From assembly GCA_013397695.1 (NCBI GenBank), contig VYZI01000422.1, positions 101,173-165,172 of the forward strand: a stretch of DNA of 64,000 bases, written 5' to 3'. Every line of letters begins with the position of its first letter. Position 1 is the stretch's first letter. This DNA comes from Centropus unirufus (Eukaryota > Chordata > Aves > Cuculiformes > Centropidae). This document shows, in pieces, positions 49,210 through 61,326 of this stretch. The notes under the pieces are model-generated. The model saw nothing but the letters and a program-made list of their open reading frames with translations. It had not been told where the DNA came from and ran no database searches. Position numbers and translations under genes: made by a program.

Positions 49210-49270
49210 CCACCTCTACTATGGACATTGCTGTGGAAAAGTTGTCTGTTTTCAGGGGCATTAAAATAAA

Positions 49271-52200
49271 GGTGGTGTCTTCAGAAAGATGTGATTTCTG
49301 AAAACAAAATTGTTGTCTTGTTCTGCTTCAAATTCATTAAAACAAAATTTTACTTATGGTTGTAGGAATTTCATCTCAGGCCAACAGGAACATGAGCATC
49401 TTGAAAAGCTTAAAATAAAGGATGGTTTTATAAATGGGGCATGTAGAAGGAGATTATTTTTTTTCATTAGCGAAGGCTGATCAAAACCATCAGAACCACA
49501 GCAGCATGAAACCCTGGTGGATTTTCAGGTCCTTGTTTTCTCTTTTCAGAAAAAGAAAGAGAAAATAGCAAAATGAACATGGAGCTGCATTCAGAAAAAC
49601 ATAATTTTGAACTAATATGCTTTACTTTTAATTGTGTGCATATGAAGTATCTTAGTCTTAAAACGAAGCAGGCATTGACTCTAAATGCATAGGTTCTAAA
49701 ACCCGGGAACATTTTCTTTACAGTGTGGTGTAGATGTTTTTACTACAGAATTATGTGGGAATTCTGTAGTCCACAGTGAGATGAAAGATTACCCATGTCA
49801 CACAAAAATGCATTTCACTGGCATCCTAGAAGCTCTCTGCTACTTACAGAAATGAATGCCATAAATAGGTTTGGAGCATCAGATAAGCACTGACTGTCAA
49901 AGCACTCAAATACATTTTAGTAATCTTTGCTCAAGTGTATTCAGGCCAAATTATTCATATAAGGAAAAGATTGTTTACTGCAATGCGTATTATCATATCA
50001 CATTGATATCTAGCTCATATACATCATAGCTTGTATAGTCTAGCTAGTATGTATAAGGAAATGTTTTTAAATAGTCCAACAAACGCTTAAAGTGCTAAAT
50101 GTAATGAATTAATGAGGTTATCCATCTCCACTTCTGCATCAGCTTTATCCTCTAAGGTTCAGAACGTGAACACAGAACAAGCATAAGACATTTAAAATAT
50201 GGCTGTGATTCGTACTTTGGGAATAATTAAGAATGAAAAGGAAACTTTAAAACACATTTAATTTGTTTGCTTTCAACACAGTGTTTACAGAAAAGTTGCT
50301 CAAAAGCTCTGTTTTTTCAGATGTCCTTTGTTAATGTCTATGTAACCATTTACTTGTAATTGGTCACAGCAGTCTAGTAATACAATTTCTCTGCACCAAG
50401 TGGATGAAAGTACTAACTTGTATCGAACAATTATCCACAAGACTAAACTTCAAATCCAGCATCTGTGAATATTTAGGAAGGCAAACTTAAGTGTTACCAT
50501 ATTTACTATGCCTGTAAAATACGCAACCCTAGCTGTCAAAAATATCTTTACTGACAAAAAGAAATTACAGAATTTTTTATTTCTTGGGCTGTAGATGGGG
50601 CAAAACTGGATCATTAGCAGATTCTCTGGGTAGTCTCAGTCTCTCTGACCTTGGGCCCTCCAGCTGGCCATTTTGCAATGGTTCCAGACTAAGTGATCCA
50701 TTACACTGCTTCAGTATCAAGAATCAAGCTACTGATGCTACTATCATGCCTGGCTTAAAGAACATTTAAATCTCAAGTTAGTAAGGCTGTTATCCTGCTT
50801 AGAAGAGAACAGTGTTTTACTGAAAAAGTATTCAGAGACAGGCTCTACTGAAAAGTGAACTTCACTAGGGAAAAATCTTGTTATCTGTCTTTGACACCTG
50901 GTTTGGAATTGAGGAATTTGAAAATGTTCTACTTTCCAGTGAACAGTGACCATGATCTATGACTCAAAGGTCAAGACTGTCAGATTAAGAGAATTGTTTC
51001 AAGAAGTAGAGTATATGAGCTGGGAGAAAGTGGATGAAAATTAATATTTGCTAAAATGCGTTTGGACAATAAGTCCAATATACCAAAGAGTCTTATTGCT
51101 CTTGTGAGCAGATCAGCCCACATACACTGGGTAGACCTGCCTCGGTTTGTGTGCAGCTGAGTTCTACGTCTCACCAGTGGTGACTCTGGTGCTACACAAG
51201 CACAAGGGGCTCAATGTGCCCACTTGGATATGTGCAACATTCATAACATGCTCCAGATGCACTGAACATGGTGAATGCAGACAGGCTGAATGTCTCCTAC
51301 ATAGTGAGTTCCATACACCTGGGAGTTGGTCTCATTGTGCATGAAATGTGGGATGCCAGAGGTGGTAGGCATCCAAAAATATCATGGTTTACTATTCAAA
51401 GCTATATCCAGAGTGTCAGAGTTGACTGGGAGGAAGCTGTTGCTGAAATGTTACATAAAGAAAGTTCAAAGATGAAACATACTGCCAAAGACTCCACAGA
51501 TATTCAGTGAAAATTTCATTCTCTCTTCTTCAGGACCATTGCCACTTTGTGTCTGGGGAGCCAAGTAGCATAAGTAGAAAGCCTGCAAAATGATTTCAAG
51601 TCAAAGACCATTTTTATTAATGCAATTAGCAACAATGTTTTCAGTGTCAACATTGCTCCATAAAGCAGTAGCTACCAATTGTATATGGATGAAAGGAGGG
51701 AAGAAACTAGAACTGAGACAGTCGAGTATTAAAAAAAAAATGTATAATCTTATGAGAATCTCTATCCATATTTCAGTTTGTTTTATAAAAGTCTCTGAAA
51801 TAATTTCAAGTGACAAAAGGCTATATCCTAATTTAGGATACTCTACTGCAAAGACATCTAGCAGAAACCAAGATAAGTGGAACAGAAAACGTATTATTTT
51901 TGTCTCTGAATTTGTTGTGTAACAGTGATTGCTGCAAATGTTGAATAAACAGTAGCCAGGAATAGGCTGACCACATGGCAGAGTATCCCACTGTCTTTAA
52001 TGATCCTTCATTGACAGTATGCTTTCTTAATCAGTATTTCCAGACTAAGAGAGATACAACTTGAAAGGTCAACTAATGAATAGTTGGAAGAAGTAGATAA
52101 TATATCATAATTTTATGTGTTATTTTAAATAAATGCAATTTTACAACATTTGTCTTTTCATATTCTCATGTTCTGCTCTCTCACAGTGTGTCTTGCTTAT

Positions 52201-54274
52201 TGCTGAGGCTCCAGTCCTTCAGTGAGCTCTGTGCGTGGGGATCTTTCTGCCTTTCTGATCACCCCGTGAATAACATATTCCGATTACAATGTTTCTGATT
52301 TAGAAAAACAGCCAGTCAATGATCTACCCAAACATGTCTCAGTGCAAAATTGGAATATTAACCTTACTTTCAGGTAATAACTGTGGAGAAAATTTTAAAT
52401 TATAAAAAAAAAAGATACCAACTACTGAATCCAATCTGTAAAGCAGCTTAACTACCTAAATTCCATGTGAATAACCTGTGGAAATATCTTCACAGCTCTC
52501 AGCCTTCCCTCTTCCGCACACTCCAGCTTCCACAGAATTTGGTATACAAAAGGATTAGAAAATCCCTGTTGGCTTCTATCTTGAATTTGGGCTTAAAAAT
52601 ATCTCTGAAAGTTTCAGGCCATGTCTATTCCCATTTGTACAGCAAATAGCAGAATGAGACTTCAGTCCTCTGCTCACAGTCATTCATTCTTGTGGTGGAA
52701 GCAGGAGAGGGAGGAGAAGAAATGCCACTTATTTAAAGGAACGGGGCTTAGATGGGCTCACAGCTGCCTGATCAACAGCTGCGTCTGCAAAGCAGCTCCG
52801 TACGGGCTGCCACGCCAGACTCAAGTGGCAAGAATGGATTTTGCTCCAGTTGTATTATATTCCCGAATATTTTGATAGTTTCCTCATTAACCAGTGGCTG
52901 TAATGACATCTAATTAAAGCCGTGGACAGCAAGAAGAGTGGTGCAGTGGAGGAATTGGATACCGCAAAGCATCCCATCACACTGCTTGCTTTGAATGTGC
53001 ATTGGCTGGGGTAACTAATAACACAAACTTGCTGATGCCATTGTTTCTGGCAGAAAGTTCTCCTTTCACAAGGATCAAAATTCATTTTATACTGCTATTT
53101 AGTCCTCCACAACAGACGCTCATTCTGGTATCTCAACAGATGAAGATGGCTCCACTCACAGCAGCGCTTGCAAGACACCTGAAGAGGTGCATTTCACTAT
53201 CAGCTTCTCTTCCTCAGTACCCTTTCACATCTAGTGCTCTGTTTATACACATTTCATTCTCTGTGTCTGTGTGACATTTAAGATAGATATTTGGCAATAA
53301 CATCTCAAAGAAAGCAGTACTGCTTCTGGGAAAACGTGGAAGATCTTTATTCAGATGAGGAAAATGGAAAGTTGAAGAGAAACAACTGATTTGTTCTCCT
53401 CTTGCCGTATCTCCCCCGCAAAAGCTGCCTGCCCAGCCATCCTGTTCCTTCAGCGGAGGAAGAGGGTCTGCCAGCAGCCAATTTTTCCACCATGATAAAT
53501 GTCACTGCTGTCCTTTGAGCAAGTCCTCAGTTTCCCTCAATAGCTGGCTACCATCCCACCATGCATAAAGGGCCTGTTCCATTCCTTGCCTCCTTTGCCA
53601 GCCCCAGGAAGGTTCTGCTCAGCTGAAATCCATGGAGTAAACCCAACATGAGTGAGCAGGGAAGGAGGCCTGATATTGTCAAATTACATAAAATGACCTT
53701 AGACCTGACATTTGGTGCTGCTGCATTTGGTACCTCAACTTCAAATTCTCCTGAGGTGGCAGTGTACCCCCATGGCCAACACAGGATTTTTGTGGGCAAT
53801 TGTCTGGAAAGACACAACTCATGAGGGAATTTTCTTAAGTCCACACTCCAATTTTTGACTTTTAATAAAAATAGTTCCCAGCTCAGGTACTGGGCTGGAG
53901 CCAGGGTATTAGGGATCTGCCATGGATGGTGGGCAGGTCTCAGCGCCACTCGTGTCCTCTTTGGTTGGGATGCTTTTTCTGGGAAGAGGAGGCTTTAGGG
54001 ATGGACAGTCACCTGCTGAGAAGCCATTGGGACAGACAACAATAAAACTTCCCATGGTTTTTGTTTGGAGATACCTTTGCAGATCGCACTATTTAAGGAG
54101 CAGGGCTTGTTTCCCCTGGGAGACCTATCATTCAATCTGACAGCCCTGCACTCCCCTAGGAAACCTTCTAGGTACACGTTCCATGGATTATTGCCTGCTA
54201 GGTGGGGACAAGGTGCAAGGATATTTCAAAAAGCAAATCTGCATTTCTCCTTCCCTCACAGCAGGACATGGCAG
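49271..54274. other. non-coding stretch; AT-rich, with one hairpin
   Basis: No gene or mobile element was recognised. The 11-bp hairpin at 49742-49770 is listed separately. The segment 52860-52960 is unrepetitive and contains TAATGACATCTAATTAAAG, a pattern typical of homeodomain-bound conserved elements. G+C rises from about 53400 onward without any recognisable gene. Confidence 0.58.
49742..49770. repeat. perfect 11-bp hairpin with a 7-nt loop
   Basis: ACTACAGAATT (49742-49752) and AATTCTGTAGT (49760-49770) are exact reverse complements separated by ATGTGGG. Pairing stops immediately outside. It is too short for a microRNA precursor. Confidence 0.85.
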
Positions 54275-54848
54275 AGCATGGGAGAACTAGGAAAGGTGCA
54301 GGGAGAAACAGGTATGATCAGATGTCTGGGAAGGCAGCAGCACCGGAAAAGACTAAACAGACCTGGATTGCTGAATCTTAAAAGGAATCAAGGAGTAGAT
54401 GACTGAGATGTATAAATACTAAATGGTCTGGAGAAGGCAGACAGGGAATAGCCACCTCCTCTTGCCTCAGCATCCTTTGAAATTCGAAGGCAGCAAGCTT
54501 AAAACAAATAGAGGAAGTCCTCTTTCACCCAGTGGAAATTGAACTGTGGAACTTATTATTACAGGATGCTGCCAAGGCCAAAGCCCAACTGGATCCAAGG
54601 AGGGTTATATGAGGGCTCCACCAGGGATGGCTGTTAAATCTCTCAGTCCCCAAGGCACTGGCAGCCAGACACACTGGGAGAGGGGAAGGATCACCTACGA
54701 ATGACCTGCATTCCTGCTCCTTTTCCTGTGCATTTCTGGGAACCTTAGGGAACTCCTCGTACCAGGCCAAGGTACAGGCTCCACTGTACCAGAGACGGAA
54801 CACAGGGTCACCTGGTTCTAACCTAGTCTGGTCATTCTTTTGCATTCA
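54275..54848 (+). mobile_element. old CR1 LINE 3' end
   Basis: The segment follows the 3' end of ancient amniote CR1 copies in the right order. It has GGAAAGGTGCAGGGAG (family AAAAGGTACAGAGAAGG), then GAGATGTATAAATACTAAATG and GGCAGCAAGCTTAAAACAAA. Next come GGAAGTCCTCTTTCACCCAG, TGTGGAACTTATTATTACAG, GGATGCTGCCAAGGCCAAAG and a GATGGCTGTTAAA block. Finally there is a degraded equivalent of the GGTCTGACCCAGTATGGC terminus near 54815-54840. Divergence is high and several small indels are present, so this is an old copy that long predates the one at 61208. It is 5'-truncated and has no coding capacity. Confidence 0.85.
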
Positions 54849-57800
54849 TATAACAAATTAGGGGCATTGTCTTCTGAAGTGAACAGAGGCAGGTAAAGAT
54901 GTTTGAGAAAACATTAGGCTTGGCAAAAATACTTGTCAGGGGACTAAAAGTGCTGTGAGTGATTTAGTCTCAATTCAGAAAATAGTGTTACCAAAGAAAA
55001 TACGTGAAGAGAAGAACCATGAAGTAGCAGAACAACTCGTTTTGATTTTTTTAATGAAGACATGGGGCTTTTTTAGGACCACCAGCATGAGCTAAAATTC
55101 TAACCTTCTTAAAATTAGTTCTAACAAAATAAGCATTCCTATGGGTTGAACATGGTTTGTGGGATAAGCTTGTGATATTTCTTTTTCAAGTTGCTTAAAG
55201 GAAAGAGAAGCTACAGTATCAGTTCAAAAGAGTGTGAAGTTCAATGACTTTTCAACGGAAAAAGCATGGATCCTTCGTGATTGCATTTGTGAGCTCCCTT
55301 TTTGTACTGGGAATTATAGTCACGTGTTTGTCTAACCTTGTTCCACATTTCTGGGATGTCTTTTATGGGAATGATGCCCAACACTGAATGTGCTGTCACT
55401 GGGAGTCTGTCTCAGCACAACCTGGAGGAGCTGCTATGGATGCTCCATTGGTGGAGCCTCCCCTAGCATGGCCATGGTCACAGGAACACAGGGCGGGAGT
55501 AAGCTGGGCTACCACAGCTGCATGTCTCCAGACATCAGTAGGCAGGAGCAGGGCTGGCCAGGGTACCAAAAAAACCCAGCAGTCTGAGACATGCTGCAGT
55601 AGAGCCATCTTCACTCCCAGAAGAAGAAGATTGCAGGGATTTCCTGAGCGTGGTGAGGCTGCAGCCTCCTCACCAGCCTCCTCCCTTCTAGGACAAAGAC
55701 CTCCTCCAGGGGAGGTTGTGCAGGACCACAAAGCTCCCTTCTGCAGTACAGGATTTCACAAGCAGCGGGGCTTCCTCTGCTTATCTGCCAGCCCAACCTT
55801 TGATGAAGACATTGCTCTTTTCAACACCTGCACTGCTACCCATAGCAAACACCAGGTGTTCCCATACACACTTCACAGGGGAGAGGCCAAGGGAACAAAA
55901 CCTCTGTTTATGGGGTGAAGAAGGCTGCTAGATGGGCTGTCAACCCATCTGGGGGCCAGCAGCAGCATATGGGGGCCAACAAGTGTCCTCTGGGGGTCTG
56001 CAAGCCTACTCTGTGGATACCAGCATCTGGAGAGAAATCCTCCCCTTTGCTTTGAAACCACAGAGAGGTAACTGACCTTTAACCCTTTGGTGTAAAAGGA
56101 GAAAAGTGATAATTCAATCCTGCAGGCAAAAGATGAGTGGTAAGAAGCAAGCAGCCGCACCAAAAGAATCCCTGAAGATCTTCCAGTCCCATCACTAAAA
56201 TTGTCACAGAGCTGGAAGAATCACCAGGGTTTCCAACCCTAACTACCAGCTGACTGAAACAATGACATTACTAATGGGGGGTGAATTGCATTAGCGGTCA
56301 TATCCTGAGAAGAAGAGCCGGATGCAAGAAGTATCCTAGTGAACTATAAACTACTCCTAACAACTCTGTGAGAAGTGTTTACAAACACACTGCTGTTCGG
56401 AGCTAGATGCATTGTTTCAGAGGAACAGAGGAAATAAAAACAAGAAAAGAAATTAGGTTGAAAAGTGGAGCTAACTATAATGATGCCTTTGTTAAGACTA
56501 TAAAAAGGTCATCCCCTAGTACCACCCATTACCTATTGGTAAGTGGGGGATGGGGTAAATAAGTGAAACAGCGGAATGATGCAGATTTACATCAGCTGGC
56601 AATGTCACCACACTGGAAAAGCTGGAAAAGCCACGGTTTTAGCTAGCTCTTCATGTGGAGCCTCGTTTAACCACGTTAAGGCCAAAGCAATACTTACATT
56701 GTCTCCAGGAGGCAATAAATCAGGCGATCAATTAACACAAAGAGCTGTAGCATCTACAGCACTTGTAAATTACTGCCGAGCAGATGAACTTTCTCAGTGC
56801 TCTTCTCTCTTGAAAGGAGAGCAGGATGCTGAGTGTTCTGGCCCTCATCCAGCAGAGCACTCTGACCTGGGTAATCCAGGCAAAGCCCACAGGGCGACTC
56901 AGGTGTTTGATGGTAAGCACATGCTTCAAGGTGCTGCTGGTATAAGACCAAAAGGATCTTCGGACTGCACGGTGATACACTGTGTGGGCAGCATTTTCTC
57001 AGCTCCTGGGTCACTGGTGGTCCCTGGGATCTGGGGAGGTCACCTGCAGCTGCCATCTGCTGCGGCTGAGCCATGCTCAAGGTTTCCCCCATCCGCAGAA
57101 TGGGAAAGCAAACAAAAGAAAATTAGAGAACTTTCACCTGGTTTGGCCGGTGCACGGTAAGCATGTGGCAACGGAGTGCTAAATGCTCTGAATTTTCTCA
57201 GTGAGGAGGAGGTTTGTCCTTGGATTAAAAATTTTCAGGCATTTATGTTATGGCAAGTAATTAAAAATCAAACTGTAAATAATTTCCTGTTGACTGACTG
57301 ATCGCATGTTTGTCAAATCTCTGGAGGCTGTGGCTGTTCCTGTAAATGAAAGGAGGAAGCCTCGCCGTATTGTGAAAGCAGGTGAATTATACCTTCTGCT
57401 CCCAGAATAGTAATCAAAATTTGACTATGACCTTTCCAGAGTGAAGGGTGTAATTAAGGAAATCAAAGCTATTGCTAAATCTCCGAGGCACAAAAAAAAA
57501 ATTGTTTTGATCAGGTTTACTTCTTTTTATAAACCATGAAAGCCAGGATGTAAACTGTTTAGACCAGTGCTCCCTCTGCAAAAGAGGAAACATACTACCA
57601 CGCATAAAAAAGACGATGGGGCAAAAAAACCCTGAAGGAAATATAATCTCCAACATACCTTTGTGATGTCTTGATTTTTGTAGTATTCAAATACAGAAGT
57701 TATTTGCGCCTACTCCATTGACTTATGCAATCCATCAGAGATTGTGATTTGAGCTTCAAACAGGGAAAAAGAAATAATTATTTTTTTATCATGGAAGCTG

Positions 57801-58878
57801 ATAAAATGGGCAGAGACAGGAAAAGCTCCTTTTGTTCTGATCTTTTTGGCTTCAGACCATATTTCAATTCATGCAGATGTGTACTTAAGCCTCTTACAAA
57901 GCAGCGGTGTACATTCTATTTATCTTTATAAAAAGTGCATTTTTATTTGAATATTACATTTATTATTTTCCTTTCTGGTCTAGAAAAAAATTGATTTTAT
58001 TTAGAGTGTGCCTGTTATTTCTGTCTTCTGTCACATGCTGTTTACCGAAGTTTAAGCTATTATGGTCTCTTAAAAAATTCTTCTCAGCACATGGATCATA
58101 TGATCCCATAATCTATAATAATATTGTCTATTTTGTCATCCAGCTGCCAGCCATAAACACTAAAATTGTGCATGCTGAAATGTGTTGTGAGGTTATACTC
58201 AGAAAGAAACCAAAACAATTAACATGGTCAATGAATGGCATTTCTAAATAAATATTGTAATTCCTTTCCAAAAACGCCTAAAGACAGCACACCATATTAT
58301 GGGATTTATGGTCCCTTATATTTCAGTTTTAAAACCAAACAAGTTCTTCAGTCATGCAGATGCCCGTAAATATTAACCTTGTTTAACATTTTAGACTTGC
58401 AATATACTTCACACTTATGAGGAAAGCGCCTCTTTGGTTACAACCATAATGTAATGTGGGACATTTAGTCTGAACAGGATAGTTTTGTCAGCTTCAGGTC
58501 CTGCACTGGCCATTTTATCTCTGCCATGAGCAGAGATACAAGCCTGGGTTTATAGCGTGTCCTGATTTAGGGACTAGCTTGTGATGCCATTGCCCACCCA
58601 ATATTGTATCGCTCTAGAACAGACCTGGAAGACCCCCATAATCAGTCTCTGTGGGGAAATTTTACCCTGGAAGAAGAGACTGCCTGTCCCTGCAGCTTTA
58701 CCCATAAGAAGTTAGGCATCACTGTTCAAACTTGGAGCCCCTGTGAGTTAATGGGGTGCTGCAATCTACACAGCCCATTTTCGGTTTAGTCCCAAGTCTG
58801 GATTTTTTTAATGAGGCTCAATCTAAAGTCATCATAAAACTGAGTAGAATTCAGGTTTTGAGAGTAAGCCTGTGGAAA
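54849..58878. other. non-coding stretch with GC-richer part and two long chance frames
   Basis: Between about 55388 and 57160 the DNA is GC-richer and plus-strand frames of 176 codons (55388-55918) and 194 codons (56576-57160) are open. Neither has a recognisable domain, signal peptide or homologue, and other frames over the same DNA are open as well. From 57180 on the sequence becomes AT-rich and unrepetitive (for example 57220-57310), with nothing that I can identify. Confidence 0.55.
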
Positions 58879-59009
58879 ATTTCAACTTCACAGAGATTTG
58901 AAGGGTGCAGTAAGCCAACTCTAATATCAGGTCCAGCTGCTGCACTGAGAGCATGTGTATGAGCAGGAGCCAGGGCACCATCCAGAACCCTGCTTGCTCC
59001 TTTGTTTCC
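58879..59009 (+). repeat. left arm of a long inverted repeat
   Basis: This 131-nt arm is the reverse complement of 59576-59707 with two substitutions (58926 A against 59660 G; 58976 C against 59610 A) and a one-base indel in a T run. It begins ATTTCAACTTCACAGAG and ends CTCCTTTGTTTCC. No similarity extends beyond either end. It contains no recognised gene or CR1 sequence. Confidence 0.97.
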
Positions 59010-59575
59010 GGTGCTCTTAGAGTTAAAAAGATCCATGAACTCAGGAAAAACTTTAAGCCATCCCAGTGATGATGGTCAATTAGAGAGGCTGTTTTTTACT
59101 TTCATCAAATGTGGCCGCTAGGTCATTTTTTTAAAGCCTGAAAGGTTAAGCTTCAAGGAAGGTTGCACTTCCCCTGTGCTTGCGCTTTGCAGCTTCCCTG
59201 CTGACCTTAGCAGCTAGGGGGGACCTCAGGGGAAGCACTGCAGGAGCATGATTACCTGCACTGTCAGGTTTGGTTTGCACCCTGTTGCTTGCTGCCAGTC
59301 ATGGTTTGGAGTGTCTGAGCCTCCAAGTGCCCCACAGCACCCCAAGAACCAGCTTGGGAGGTCCCTGAAGGGCACACCTCCTCCACTCAGCAAAGCAGAG
59401 CCTTGTACCAGGGAGGAGAAGGCGAGGGTTTCTGACAGTGGCAGTTTCTCCTGAGTTTCCTTCTAAGGAAGCACAGATAGCTAGTTTGAAAGATGTAGTC
59501 AAGATTTCAGTAAATACCCAACAGATGTTCCAGCAGTAGGTGAAACTGAAGAAACTACTTCAGTCTTTCTGAAAA
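59010..59575. other. unique spacer of the inverted repeat
   Basis: The 566-bp spacer is moderately GC-rich in its middle (about 59160-59460) and has no self-similarity, recognised gene or transposase frame. Short frames of under 70 codons are open on both strands. Confidence 0.7.
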
Positions 59576-59707
59576 GGAAACAAAAGGAGCAAGCAGGGTT
59601 CTGGATGGTACCCTGGCTCCTGCTCATACACATGCTCTCAGTGCAGCAGCTGGACCTGAGATTAGAGTTGGCTTACTGCACCCTTCAAATCTCTGTGAAG
59701 TTGAAAT
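59576..59707 (-). repeat. right arm of a long inverted repeat
   Basis: This 132-nt arm begins GGAAACAAAAGGAGCAAG and ends CTGTGAAGTTGAAAT. It is about 98% identical to the reverse complement of 58879-59009. The flanks (GTGGAAA before the left arm, ACATTCAAG after the right arm) show no clear target-site duplication. Confidence 0.97.
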
Positions 59708-61207
59708 ACATTCAAGCTAAGGAACTTAAATATTGCAGTCTTATTTGCAGCAATGTGTGGCTGTTAATAATGCCCGATTTATTCATATTTTTCATTGGCA
59801 TAGCTGTCACAGTAAGTGCCTCATAAACAATTCGCGGTTGAGGAAAGTCCCCCAAATCACGTCTACCTCAGAATAGATCCAAACACGGCATCAATATTTC
59901 CTGCAGAGATAATTTCTTCTGGCAAATCTGAATAGCTGGTTAGGTAGGTCCTGCCCATGAAGATCAATTCCCCTCTTCAGAGGTGGTTTCGCCTTGCCTG
60001 CACAACAGCTCCAGCTCTCAGTGGTTTCCAAGCCAGTGGACGTTGTCCTACCATCCCTGTGTTCCTGCATTGCATGTCAGATCTGGGACAGAAGAGCACG
60101 TACTTGTGAAGGACCTTACAGATGAGAGAATTTATCTACAAATATTTCATATTATTATTTTTCAGACATATTGTGAAGTTCATGAATCATTTTTTAATAG
60201 AGAAGAAGGATATATCCTCACAGCAAATGTACATGCCTGCCCAGGGTTACTTAATAACCTTTCAGCCCATCCATTTCAGCTGCGTTTGATGGGATGGATA
60301 ATAATCCTGAATGTTTTGATTTCCTAAAAGTTTCCAAAAAAGATGTAGATGGACTTTATTCGTTCTTCTACCGGGATATGAATGAGCCTAACTTGTACTA
60401 AATGGCAGAGAATTCATACAGAAGAGCTATCATGACTGCCATAAACGTCAAAAAAGCTTTGCTTAGAAGTTGCACTGCATTAATACATGCAACACAGAGC
60501 CTTAGGAAACCAGGCATCATTACTTCTATTGCTCCAGGACCAGAGCATTTGGGAAAGGGACACTGGGGAAAGACTTATGCAGACATGTTCACTTGCTTGG
60601 GTTGATTATTGTCAGGAGATTGGCTCTGCTTGCGTCAGATGATGCAGAAGCACTTGATTTAGCACTTCAATATATTATTCTGGCTAATGAGTAAATTAAT
60701 ACTTGTAAAGAATATATAGTGGTTGTAGCGGAGACTTCTATACATCTATCTACATACTGCCACACTTTTTTGATCTAAAATATGTGTACATTATAAGGAG
60801 ACCATATTCCCACTTCTCATCCATAATAACACCTAGACATGCCCCTTAGACATGCAGCCATATTTTCTCTGCAAAATCCTTCCTTGTACTTGTGGATCAA
60901 TTAGAATTATTTCTATACTGTCCCCATCCATATTCTTTAACTAAAAAAATACAGAAGAGGAAAAAAAATCACATAAAATCCTCATTCACCATGGTAGTAT
61001 CAAGATGGTTATGTTGCTATGGAAACAAATGTGTGAAGAGACTATGATGCTCTTGGAGATTAGCATTTTATCCCAGATTTCCAATTATGTCATCAGACTG
61101 GATTTGCAGTGGTATGAACTGACATATCAGCAAGGAAATTAAGTCATTTATAACAGGTAAAGATTTGAACTGACAATTATTTGTGAAAAAAACCTCTCAT
61201 AATTTAA
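59708..61207. other. non-coding stretch without a recognised gene
   Basis: A frame of 114 codons at 59983-60327 includes an acceptor-like TTATTTTTCAG near 60165, but no domain was recognised and no good donor follows. Otherwise nothing is identifiable. Confidence 0.6.
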
Positions 61208-61326
61208 AAGATGAGTAGATGTGGTGCTTAGGGACATGGTTTAATGGTGGCTTGGCAGTGCTAGGCTAAGGATTGGACTTGATAATCTTTAAAGTCTTTT
61301 CCAACTTAAATGATTCTATGACTCTG
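61208..61326 (+). mobile_element. CR1 LINE 3' end, avian type
   Basis: The segment closely follows the 3' untranslated end of avian CR1: GTGGTGCTTAGGGACATGG, then GGCTTGGCAGTGCTAGGCTA, a GGATTGGACTTGATAATC block and CTTTTCCAACTTAAATG. It finishes in the short terminal repeat ATTCTATG followed by ACTCTGTAG. It is only about 119 bp long, the usual severe 5' truncation of CR1 insertions, and is far less diverged than the copy at 54275. It is the best single indicator that the window is avian. Confidence 0.95.

Noticed and set aside
55388..55918. 176-codon open frame on the plus strand
   Set aside because: It overlaps other open frames on both strands in GC-rich DNA and shows no recognisable protein feature.
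56576..57160. 194-codon open frame on the plus strand
   Set aside because: No domain or homologue is recognised, composition is ordinary and the opposite strand is open too. One frame of this length somewhere in 64 kb of moderately GC-rich DNA is not surprising.
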